Part shown: in pieces, positions 53,803 through 63,449 of the stretch
Numbering within the stretch: position 1 is the first letter of the stretch
Layout of the letters: every line of letters begins with the position of its first letter
NCBI RefSeq assembly: GCF_006385135.1
Contig: NZ_CP041025.1
Coordinates: 62,001 to 126,000 of the forward strand
Direction: 5' to 3'
Origin: Paremcibacter congregatus
GTDB taxonomy: Bacteria; Pseudomonadota; Alphaproteobacteria; Sphingomonadales; Emcibacteraceae
DNA: 64,000 nucleotides
Notes under the pieces: generated by a model
What the model was told of the DNA's origin: nothing
Seen by the model: only the letters and a program-made list of their open reading frames with translations
Databases searched by the model: none
Translations under genes and position numbers: made by a program

Positions 53803-54867
53803 GTGTCGCCACAGATAAAATTACTCATCATTGATGATTCTATCCTGATCAGAACCATGATCCGGGCCGTCGTGTCGGCTGACCCGATGATTACGGTGGT
53901 GGGCGAAGCCGCGGATCCTTATCAGGCGCGGGAGAAGATTAAACAGCTTAATCCTGATGTGGTGACTTTGGATGTGGAAATGCCCCGGATGGATGGCATT
54001 GCTTTTCTCGAAAAGATCATGTCCCTGCGCCCCATGCCGGTGATTATGGTGTCGACCCTGACGGGCAAGGGGACGGAAGTAACCCTGCGGGCGCTTGAAC
54101 TCGGGGCGGTGGATTATGTCGCCAAACCACAAGATCAGGATCTTAGCAGCATCGCCACGGAGTTGATTGCCAAAATAAAAATTGCCCGGTTTGCGCAGGT
54201 CCGTCAAAGCGGGCGGGCCCGCACCCCGGACAAAGGCGGGCGCCCACTGGCGGGGCCCGCCTGCTATAACGCCAAGATCATTGTTATTGGCTCGTCAACC
54301 GGTGGGGTGGAGGCCTTGCACGCGATTATCAGGAGACTGCCGGCCGGCTGTCCGCCGATCGTGATCGCCCAGCATATTTCCGGCGGGTTCTCGGCCCGGT
54401 TTGCCGCCCGGGTCGATAAAGACTGCGCCCCCCGGGTCAAGGAAATCGAGGACGGGGAGATATTGCAGGCGGGAACCATTTATATTGGCGAGGGCGGGAA
54501 GCATTTTACCGTTCGCAAACGCGGCGTCCAGTTGATTGGTCATGTGGCCTGCGGGGATGAAAATGACAGCTACCGCCCGTCGGTTGATCGGCTGTTCAAG
54601 TCGGTGGTGACGAGTGTCGGTGCCGATGCGGTGGGGGTAATTCTGACCGGCATGGGCAAGGACGGCGCGGAAGGATTACTGAGCCTGCGCCGGGCCGGGG
54701 CAATGACATTGGGACAGGATGAAGCAAGCTGCGTCGTATATGGCATGCCGAAGGCCGCAATGATGGCCGGGGCGGTTGCGAAACAGGTGCCTTTGTCCCA
54801 AATGGCCCAGGAAATACTAATCGCCAGCGCCGGGAATAAAACGGCGCGGAAAGCAGGGGTGGCATGA
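53803..54867 (+). CDS. cheB: Protein-glutamate methylesterase CheB
   Basis: A 354-residue CheB: receiver with Asp57 in TLDVEMPRMDG, then the methylesterase domain with catalytic Ser in IGSSTGGVEA, His in IAQHISGGF and Asp in TGMGKDGAEG. Starts with GTG; AGGAG lies upstream. Overlaps the CheZ-like gene by ATGA. Confidence 0.95.
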   Translation: MSPQIKLLIIDDSILIRTMIRAVVSADPMITVVGEAADPYQAREKIKQLNPDVVTLDVEMPRMDGIAFLEKIMSLRPMPVIMVSTLTGKGTEVTLRALELGAVDYVAKPQDQDLSSIATELIAKIKIARFAQVRQSGRARTPDKGGRPLAGPACYNAKIIVIGSSTGGVEALHAIIRRLPAGCPPIVIAQHISGGFSARFAARVDKDCAPRVKEIEDGEILQAGTIYIGEGGKHFTVRKRGVQLIGHVACGDENDSYRPSVDRLFKSVVTSVGADAVGVILTGMGKDGAEGLLSLRRAGAMTLGQDEASCVVYGMPKAAMMAGAVAKQVPLSQMAQEILIASAGNKTARKAGVA

Positions 54868-55550
54868 GCAAAACAAACTCGCACAAGAGATACCATAACG
54901 ATGCGCCCGGCGAAAAGGCGGTGGCCGAGTCATTGGGAGATATGGAATTGACATTTAAGGACGTGTATCAAATTCAACAAAGCACTCTGGCCAATATCGC
55001 CAGTGAAATTGTGATCATTTCCGATATGGTCGAGGAGCGAATGACCGAACTGTCATCCGAATTCAGGCATCTTGTCACCTCTTCTCAGCAACAGGAGAAA
55101 ACCATCGGCGAGGCCCGGCGATTGCTGAGGCCTGATTTCATGACGACGGAGCGTCAGACATCGCACGCCGTGTATAAACTTTTTTCAGATCGCCCGGAAA
55201 TGACCGGTGATCTGAAACAAAATTCAGACCGTATGGTATATGCGATGCAATTCCAGGATCAGATGCGTCAGAGAATGCAGGCGATAGCGGCGACGTTAAA
55301 TATGCTGGGTGGTCTTCCCGCCGAAGGGGAAAGTTATTCAGAAAATAATAATATAAAGGAAAAGGTAACTATTTCAGATGATAATAAGCGTTTCCTGCAT
55401 CAGGTGATCAAAAGATGTGCCCCCAAGGAACTGGATCAGAGATACATCATGAAAATGTTTTTTGGCGGCGACAGGGATGAAGAAGAAAAGGCTGGTTCAG
55501 GCTTGGGTGTGCGGCAGGATAGCGATGCGACGGATATTGAATTTTTTTAA
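54864..55550 (+). CDS. CheZ-like CheY-P phosphatase candidate
   Basis: A 228-residue helical protein. Residues 128-136 read MQFQDQMRQ, and Asp132 and Gln136 have the same spacing as Asp143 and Gln147 of Escherichia coli CheZ. A long helix pair precedes this, and a flexible acidic linker leads to a C-terminal ATDIEFF, like the CheY-binding end of CheZ. Similarity outside this motif is low, so the call is a motif-and-context inference. It overlaps cheB by four bases, so it is part of the operon. Confidence 0.6.
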   Translation: MSKTNSHKRYHNDAPGEKAVAESLGDMELTFKDVYQIQQSTLANIASEIVIISDMVEERMTELSSEFRHLVTSSQQQEKTIGEARRLLRPDFMTTERQTSHAVYKLFSDRPEMTGDLKQNSDRMVYAMQFQDQMRQRMQAIAATLNMLGGLPAEGESYSENNNIKEKVTISDDNKRFLHQVIKRCAPKELDQRYIMKMFFGGDRDEEEKAGSGLGVRQDSDATDIEFF

Positions 55551-55564
55551 CTGAAGGATGCCAA

Positions 55565-55873
55565 ATGGAATATCAAGTAGATGTCAAAGAGGATGTATTT
55601 GAAGCCAAACTCAGCGAGAAGATAACATTTTCAGACCTGGATGGTTTCCGGGAAATGGTCAAGCGCATGGTCGCCAGCCATTCCGAGAATAATATTGTTG
55701 ATCTCTCGGCGGTGGAGTTTATTGATTCGGCAGGGTTAGGCATGTTGCTTCTGGCCCGGGATGAAATTTCAAAAACATCCGCCAATCTGACTTTGCGGTC
55801 ACCGCAGGGGCAGGTCAAGCGCATGTTTTCTGTCGCCCGGTTCGATCAGATGTTTGAAATAGATAATTCATAA
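55565..55873 (+). CDS. STAS anti-sigma factor antagonist
   Basis: A 102-residue STAS protein with the canonical phosphosite EFIDSAGLGML (Ser55), so it could be phosphorylated by an RsbW-type kinase and restored by a PP2C phosphatase. It lies 14 bases after the CheZ-like gene and 68 bases before the PP2C gene. It differs from the other STAS protein of this locus, which lacks the Ser. Confidence 0.88.
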   Translation: MEYQVDVKEDVFEAKLSEKITFSDLDGFREMVKRMVASHSENNIVDLSAVEFIDSAGLGMLLLARDEISKTSANLTLRSPQGQVKRMFSVARFDQMFEIDNS

Positions 55874-55941
55874 AATCCTGATATTTTCCAGCCGCCACGG
55901 GTCGCGATACCCTTATGTTTTGAATAAAAAGAGTAACGGCG

Positions 55942-57186
55942 ATGTGTCCTACATCAATGTATAGTGCCAAGAATAACCTGAAGAAACAGGGTGATGCTAT
56001 TTCCGATATGGCGGAAGACATTTTCGGGTGCCGGATTCTTATCGTTGACGATGAAGATTTCAACCGCGAACTTGTGGCGGCGATTCTCGAACGCGAAGGA
56101 TACACCAAGCTCTATTTCGCCGAGGATGGTCAGGACGCGCTGACCAAGGCGAAAGAGATTGAACCCGACCTGATTGTGATGGATGTGGTGATGCCGGGTA
56201 TGGACGGGGTCGCCGCCTGCAGAGAATTGCGCACCGAGGAGCCGTTTAAAAACACCCCGATCATCATCCATACCTTTCAAACAGACCCGGAAGAGCGGGC
56301 CCGAATCTATCAGGCTGGCGCCACGGATATTTTTCCAAAACCGGTCGCCAGAGGTGAAGTTGTCAATCGGATCAAGATGCATTTGACATATACCCGCATG
56401 ATGCTTGGGTTGCAGGATTATCATCAGCGTCTGACCCGCGACCTGGAAATCGCCCGGTCCATGCAGGGGGCGTTGTTGCCTGATGCGGAGGAACTGGTCA
56501 GTCTTGAGGATAGCCACCAGATCAGCATCCTGTCACAATATGAAGCATCGGATGAACTGGGGGGTGATTTCTGGGGGCTTGAGCGTCTGGATGATGATCG
56601 TATTTTTGTCTATGTGACTGATTTCGCCGGGCACGGCATTTCTGCGGCTCTCAATACCTTTCGCCTGCATTCCCTGATTTCCAATTACCGGAACCGCCCG
56701 GGATTTAAAATTGTGTCTCCGGCGTATTATCTGGAAAAACTCAATAAAGATTTGTTTCAGCTTCTGCCTATGGAACAATATGCCACCATGTTGTGCGGTA
56801 TCATTGATACCAGGAACAACACCTTCAGTTATTCCTCTGCGGCGTCGACGGCGCCCTTGATCCTGAAAACCGGGACCCGACAGATTCGCGAATTGGACCC
56901 GACCGGCTACCCCTTGGGCATGATTCAGGAGGCCGCTTATGACGTGCGGGTGGAGCCTTTTGAAAAAGGGGATATGCTGTTTTTATATAGCGATGTTCTG
57001 GTGGAAAGCGAAGACCAGATGGGCCGGATGATCGGCAATGAACAATTTCTCGAGATGTGCCGGGATTCAAGTGTCAATGTGGTGGAAGGAAAACATTTCC
57101 TGCAGCGGTTCCAGAAATTGTTCGATATGTATGTGGTGCGGCCCCTGAAAGATGATCTGACGGCGGTGACGCTCGAACGGCTGTAA
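55942..57186 (+). CDS. Receiver-PP2C phosphatase (RsbU/SpoIIE type)
   Basis: A 414-residue protein with an N-terminal receiver (acid pair in VDDED, phosphoacceptor Asp81 in VMDVVMPGMDG) and a C-terminal PP2C-type phosphatase (ASDELGGDFWGLE, VTDFAGHGISAAL, DDLTAVTLERL). Phosphorylation of the receiver by CheA could control dephosphorylation of the STAS antagonist. The start is not well fixed; 55942, 55960 or 56008 are possible. It ends the operon next to the convergent Lrp gene. Confidence 0.9.
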   Translation: MCPTSMYSAKNNLKKQGDAISDMAEDIFGCRILIVDDEDFNRELVAAILEREGYTKLYFAEDGQDALTKAKEIEPDLIVMDVVMPGMDGVAACRELRTEEPFKNTPIIIHTFQTDPEERARIYQAGATDIFPKPVARGEVVNRIKMHLTYTRMMLGLQDYHQRLTRDLEIARSMQGALLPDAEELVSLEDSHQISILSQYEASDELGGDFWGLERLDDDRIFVYVTDFAGHGISAALNTFRLHSLISNYRNRPGFKIVSPAYYLEKLNKDLFQLLPMEQYATMLCGIIDTRNNTFSYSSAASTAPLILKTGTRQIRELDPTGYPLGMIQEAAYDVRVEPFEKGDMLFLYSDVLVESEDQMGRMIGNEQFLEMCRDSSVNVVEGKHFLQRFQKLFDMYVVRPLKDDLTAVTLERL

Positions 57187-57194
57187 GGGCCGGG

Positions 57195-57620
57195 CTATAT
57201 TTCAAACTTGGTTGAAAGAACGATTGAGGAGGTGGTCTTGTTGATCCCGTCCATGCGGCCTATTTCGTCCAGAGTCGAATCAATTTCTTCCGTGGTTTCC
57301 GCCTTGACCAGGGCAATCATGTCATAAATACCGCTGACCGCATAGACGGCCTTGATCAGGGGAATTTTACGCAGGCGGGCCAGAATCTGGTCGGCATTCT
57401 TGGGGTTAAGCTGAATCAGAACATGCGCCGTGATCAGACGGTTCTGATAATCTTCATTAAACCGAATGGTATAGCCGGCGATGATGCCGCGGTCTTCCAG
57501 ACGCGCGATGCGGTCCTGCACGGTTGATCGTGACAGGCCGAGTTTGCGGGCCAGCGCCGTGGTGCTTTCCCGGCCATTGTTTTTCAACAGATTGACGAGT
57601 TTCTGATCAGTATCATCCAT
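57195..57620 (-). CDS. Lrp/AsnC family transcriptional regulator
   Basis: A 141-residue regulator with an N-terminal helix-turn-helix (TTALARKLGLSRSTVQDRIARLEDRGII) and a C-terminal RAM ligand-binding domain (VYAVSGIYDMIALVKAET). It is transcribed divergently from the acyl-CoA-synthetase gene, with 188 bases between them, and may control it. Ligand unknown. Confidence 0.9.
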   Translation of the reverse strand: MDDTDQKLVNLLKNNGRESTTALARKLGLSRSTVQDRIARLEDRGIIAGYTIRFNEDYQNRLITAHVLIQLNPKNADQILARLRKIPLIKAVYAVSGIYDMIALVKAETTEEIDSTLDEIGRMDGINKTTSSIVLSTKFEI

Positions 57621-57808
57621 ATATGATAAATGCCGAATTTTCCGGTAATATGCAAGTCAAAACCCATCAACATGACAGGTAATTTTGCACAAAATGCATG
57701 ATTGTGCCGTCGGGGCATTCGCGTTATGCTGCGGTATAAAAAGAAAGCTGGGAGGCGACGATCAAAATCAAAACAGCACAAGACTGCGCAGAACTTGCCC
57801 AAATACCG

Positions 57809-59599
57809 TTGCAGAACCGCCTTGATGGCTTGACGTCAACATATGCCGTGATCCGCCGCGCCGCCGCCCGCTGGCCGGACAAGGCGGCGATCCGGTTCCT
57901 GCCCACTGCCGCCCTGGATGAAACAGGGATTGAAATCAGTTATGCCGCCCTTTTCGCCCGGGTCACCCGTACAGCGAACCTGTTGCATGATCTGGGCATT
58001 GGCCCGGGGGACGTAGTGTCTTATTTACTGCCCAATCTACCGGAAACCCATTATGTGTTGTGGGGGGCGGAGGCCGCCGGCGTGGTTAATCCAATCAACC
58101 CGCTACTGGAAACAGATCATATGGTGGCGATCATGCAGGCCGCGGGTACCAAGGTTCTTGTTGCATCTGCCGCGCCGGACATCTGGCGCAAGGCTCTGGA
58201 TATAAAGGCGCAGGTGCCGAGCCTGCGCCATCTGGTTCAGGTCGGGGGGACGGGGGAGACGGACGGATCTGTGGTGATTTATGATCAGCTGGTTGACACA
58301 TATCCGGCGGATCATCTGGCCAGCGGTCGTGACATCCGCCCTGATGACATCTGTTCCCTGTTCCACACCGGGGGCACGACCGGGGTCCCCAAACTTGCCA
58401 TGCACAGTCATTACAATGAAGTGGCCAATGCCTGCATGCTGGCCCTGTCTGCTGAATTAAGCGAGGCGGATGTCGGGCTGTGCGGGTTGCCGTTGTTTCA
58501 TGTGAACGGGGCGATTGTTACCGGGATTGGATGTTTTTTCAGCGGTGCGACGGTGGTTCTGGCGACGCCGGGCGGATATCGGACGCCGGCGCTTCTGGCC
58601 CATTTCTGGCAGATTGTCGCCCGTTATCAGGTCACCTTCTTCAGCGGTGTGCCAACGATTTATGCCGGTTTGTTGCAGACGCCGGTGGGGGAGACCGATG
58701 TGTCGAGCCTGCGCATGGCGATTTGTGGCGCGGCCCCTATGCCGCGGGACATTATTCGCCAGTTTGAGGCCCGCACCGGCCTGACCCTGATTGAGGGATA
58801 TGGCCTGACAGAAGGCACCTGTGTCAGTTGCGTCAATCCCCTGTATGGAGAGCGTCGCATTGGTTCTATCGGATTCAGCATGCCGTATCAGGATATGAAA
58901 ACCGTGATCATCGACGGGGAAGGCGCCTATGTGCGGGATTGCGCCCCGGAAGAAATTGGCACCGTGGTGATCCGGGGCCCCAATGTCTTCCACGGGTATC
59001 TACAGGAAGAGGCCAACGCGGGCATCTGGGTTGAGGGGGACTGGTTCAATACGGGTGATATGGGGCGCCAGGATGCAGAAGGCTACTTCTGGCTTACCGG
59101 GCGCACCAAGGAGCTGATCATTCGCGGCGGGCATAATATTGATCCGGCGATCATTGAAAATGAACTGGTCAAGCATCCGGCCGTGGCCCAGGTGGCGGCG
59201 GTGGGAAAGCCGGACGCTTATGCCGGGGAACTACCGGTGGCCTATGTGGTGCTGAAACCGGGCATGACCTGTAGTATAGCGGCCCTGATCGGGTTTGCGG
59301 CCCAGGGGATCGCGGAACGGGCGGCGGTGCCGAAAGACATTTATCAGGTTGATGCCCTGCCGCTGACGGCGGTGGGCAAGATTTTCAAGCCGGACCTGAA
59401 ACGGGATGCCATCCGGCGCGTCATTGCCACGGAACTGGCCGATTTTGCGGCAGAAATAAATATTTCTGTGGCAGCGGACAAGACATATGGTACTGTGGCG
59501 ACCATTCATTATGATTCAGCCCTGTCGGCAGAACAAATCAGAAAAATACGACAGACCATGGGTCATTTTGCGTTTCAAACGATATTAAAAGAAAAATAA
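57809..59599 (+). CDS. Acyl-CoA synthetase (AMP-forming)
   Basis: A long-chain-type acyl-CoA ligase of about 600 residues. The AMP-binding P-loop LFHTGGTTGVPK is near residue 186, with GYGLTEGT and WFNTGDMGRQDAEGYFWLTGRTKE downstream. It activates a carboxylic acid to its CoA thioester. The TTG listed here has no ribosome-binding site. A strong GGGAGG precedes an in-frame ATC at 57761, which would add IKIKTAQDCAELAQIP and resembles the N-terminus of homologues; see findings. The gene is followed closely by the NSS symporter. Confidence 0.9.
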   Translation: MQNRLDGLTSTYAVIRRAAARWPDKAAIRFLPTAALDETGIEISYAALFARVTRTANLLHDLGIGPGDVVSYLLPNLPETHYVLWGAEAAGVVNPINPLLETDHMVAIMQAAGTKVLVASAAPDIWRKALDIKAQVPSLRHLVQVGGTGETDGSVVIYDQLVDTYPADHLASGRDIRPDDICSLFHTGGTTGVPKLAMHSHYNEVANACMLALSAELSEADVGLCGLPLFHVNGAIVTGIGCFFSGATVVLATPGGYRTPALLAHFWQIVARYQVTFFSGVPTIYAGLLQTPVGETDVSSLRMAICGAAPMPRDIIRQFEARTGLTLIEGYGLTEGTCVSCVNPLYGERRIGSIGFSMPYQDMKTVIIDGEGAYVRDCAPEEIGTVVIRGPNVFHGYLQEEANAGIWVEGDWFNTGDMGRQDAEGYFWLTGRTKELIIRGGHNIDPAIIENELVKHPAVAQVAAVGKPDAYAGELPVAYVVLKPGMTCSIAALIGFAAQGIAERAAVPKDIYQVDALPLTAVGKIFKPDLKRDAIRRVIATELADFAAEINISVAADKTYGTVATIHYDSALSAEQIRKIRQTMGHFAFQTILKEK

Positions 59600-59634
59600 C
59601 CGAACAATAAAAATAAAGGATTGGGATTAATAAA

Positions 59635-61014
59635 ATGCAAGCAGCAAAACATGAACATTGGTCTTCGGGCTTTACGTTTCTTCTCGCGGCGGTGGGGAGC
59701 GCCGTGGGGCTCGGCAACATCTGGCGCTTTCCTTATGTGGTGGCGGAAAACGGAGGCGGTGCCTTCGTCCTGATTTATCTGGCGATCGTGGTGGTCTTTG
59801 GCATTCCATTGCTGATGTCGGAACTGATGATTGGCCGGAAATCCCAGAAACCGCCGCTGGACGCCATGCGCAGCTTCAAGGTGTCCAAGGCCCAGCGCCT
59901 GTGGGATGCCGTCGGCTGGTCTTATCTTCTGGTGCCAATGGGCATTTTGACCTTCTATTCCGTGGTTGCCGGCTGGACGCTGGACTATGCCATTGGTATG
60001 GGTATTGGCACCTTCAATGACCTGAAGGAAGGCGAATCCGCGCAAATCTTCGCTGACTTACAAGCCAGCCCTGCAAAACTGATTTTCTGGATGACCCTGT
60101 CGGTGGGCATCACGGTCGGCATCGTGGCCCGCGGCCTGAAATCAGGACTGGAGCAAACGGTCAAAATTCTGATGCCGGCTCTGTTCGCCATTCTGGTTAT
60201 TCTGGTGTTATATGCTTCCATCACCGGGGATTTTGTCCGCAGTTTCAGCTTTATGTTTACCCCGGATTTCAGCAAGATCACCCCGGAACTGGTGCTTATG
60301 GCGGCGGGACAGGCCTTCTTCTCCCTGTCGCTCGGTAGTGGCGCGATCATGGTCTATGGCTCTTATCTGACCAAGGATATCTCCATTCCCAAGATGGCGG
60401 TGGGCGTGGCATTTGCCGATACCTTTGTCGCTTTACTCGCCGGTTTCGCCATCTTCCCGATCGTCTTTGCCTTTGGTGTTGACCATGCGGCAGGGCCGGG
60501 TCTGGTGTTTGTCACCCTGCCGATCGTCTTTAACGATATGGGTGGCATTGGTCAGGTCTTTGGCCTGCTGTTCTTCCTGCTGCTGGCTTTCGCGGCGGTT
60601 ACCTCGACCATCTCCCTGCTGGAGCCAATGGTGGCGCAGCTGTCGGAAAGTGGCAAAATCAAGCGCCCCCGGGCGGCGATTTACGCCGGGGCGGCCTTCT
60701 GGTTCGTCGGCATCTTTGTCGCCTTGTCGAATAATATCCTGGCGGAAGTCTATCCTTTGGGTTTCATTCCCCTGTTCGCGGGGATGAATATTGAAGGCCT
60801 GATCAACTTCCTGGCGGCGAATGTCTTTATGGTGCTGAACGGCATGCTGGTGGCGATCTTCGTCGGCTGGGCGGTGAAACGTTCGGTGACGCTCGAGGAA
60901 ATGGGTCTCGGTGATTCCGTGATCTTCAAGATCTGGTTTGCCCTGGTGCGTTTTGTCGTGCCAGTGGGCGTCAGCCTGATCTTCCTGGATGTGGCCTTCG
61001 GCATCTTCCAGTAA
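59635..61014 (+). CDS. Neurotransmitter:sodium symporter family transporter
   Basis: A 459-residue sodium-dependent transporter of the NSS/SNF family with 11-12 helices. The first helix has the diagnostic GSAVGLGNIWRFPYV (unwound, sodium- and substrate-binding), followed by GGGAFVLIY. Members take up amino acids such as tryptophan or leucine. It lies 35 bases after the acyl-CoA synthetase and is closed by a strong terminator. Proximity to the hut genes does not establish histidine as the substrate. Confidence 0.92.
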   Translation: MQAAKHEHWSSGFTFLLAAVGSAVGLGNIWRFPYVVAENGGGAFVLIYLAIVVVFGIPLLMSELMIGRKSQKPPLDAMRSFKVSKAQRLWDAVGWSYLLVPMGILTFYSVVAGWTLDYAIGMGIGTFNDLKEGESAQIFADLQASPAKLIFWMTLSVGITVGIVARGLKSGLEQTVKILMPALFAILVILVLYASITGDFVRSFSFMFTPDFSKITPELVLMAAGQAFFSLSLGSGAIMVYGSYLTKDISIPKMAVGVAFADTFVALLAGFAIFPIVFAFGVDHAAGPGLVFVTLPIVFNDMGGIGQVFGLLFFLLLAFAAVTSTISLLEPMVAQLSESGKIKRPRAAIYAGAAFWFVGIFVALSNNILAEVYPLGFIPLFAGMNIEGLINFLAANVFMVLNGMLVAIFVGWAVKRSVTLEEMGLGDSVIFKIWFALVRFVVPVGVSLIFLDVAFGIFQ

Positions 61015-61031
61015 AGCGATATTCTGAAATG

Positions 61032-61070
61032 AAAAAGCCCCGGCCTTGAAATACAGGTCGGGGCTTTTTT
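61032..61070. terminator. Bidirectional terminator between the symporter and hutG
   Basis: An 11-bp stem (61032-61042 with 61059-61069) has A residues on one side and T residues on the other, so it can end transcripts from both the symporter gene and the convergent hut operon. Confidence 0.92.
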
Positions 61071-61086
61071 GATTTGTCGAGGTCGC

Positions 61087-61889
61087 CTAGAAGAACTTTT
61101 GGCACTGTCGCAGCATGTCTTTCAGCACGGGCCGGAGCCTGGCGGCGCGCGCCTCCTGAAAGATGAAGTCCGGGGCTTCGTCCATATAGGTGATTTGCGA
61201 TGTTTCCATCTGCACCGCATGAATGTTAGCGGCCGGGTCGCCGTAGTGACGGGTGATGTAGCCGCCCTTGAAGCGGCCATTGAGGATGGTGCTATAGTCC
61301 GACGCTTCGCCGATCTCTCGCAGCAGCTCCGCCAGCGCCGGATCGCAGCTCACCCCGTTGCCGGTGCCAAGATTAAGATCCGGCAGGCGTCCGTCAAAAA
61401 AGCGTGGTACACGGCTCTGGATCGAATGGGCGTCCCACAGGATGGCGAAACCAAATTCCTGTTTGATCCGGGCGAGCTCCGCCGCGATCTGATCATGATA
61501 GGGCTGCCAATACAGCGCTTTGCGGCGGGCGATCTCTTGCGGTCCTGGCGCCTGTCCCGCAAGATACAGCGGTTCGGTGCCAAAGCCGGTGGTAGGACAT
61601 AATTCAGTTTCGCTCATCCCCGGATAGAGCGCCTGACCAGCCTCCCCGCGATTGAGATCGATGACATAGCGGCTATAGCGCGCTTTGATCACGGAACAGC
61701 CGAGATCATCGAGGAAGTCATACAGCCGGTCCACATACCAATCAGTATCGGTGAGCTTCCGAGCCTCATCACTCAGGCTAGCGGCGATATCCTCGGGCAG
61801 CGCCAGCCCCACATGAGGCATGCTGACCAGAATCGGGCCACGGCCTTTGGTGAAATGATAGGGGGTGAAATGATCGGGCCTGTCCGTCA

Positions 61890-61893
<4 letters not shown>
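61087..61893 (-). CDS. hutG: N-formylglutamate deformylase-like amidohydrolase (HutG)
   Basis: A 268-residue member of the N-formylglutamate amidohydrolase family. [10 protein letters not shown] and the RYVIDLNRG and [13 protein letters not shown] segments carry the metal ligands. It releases glutamate and formate at the end of the five-step histidine pathway. Four-base overlap with hutH; the pathway context supports the call. Confidence 0.92.
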
Positions 61894-63440
<1,547 letters not shown>

Positions 63441-63449
63441 GGCGGCGTC

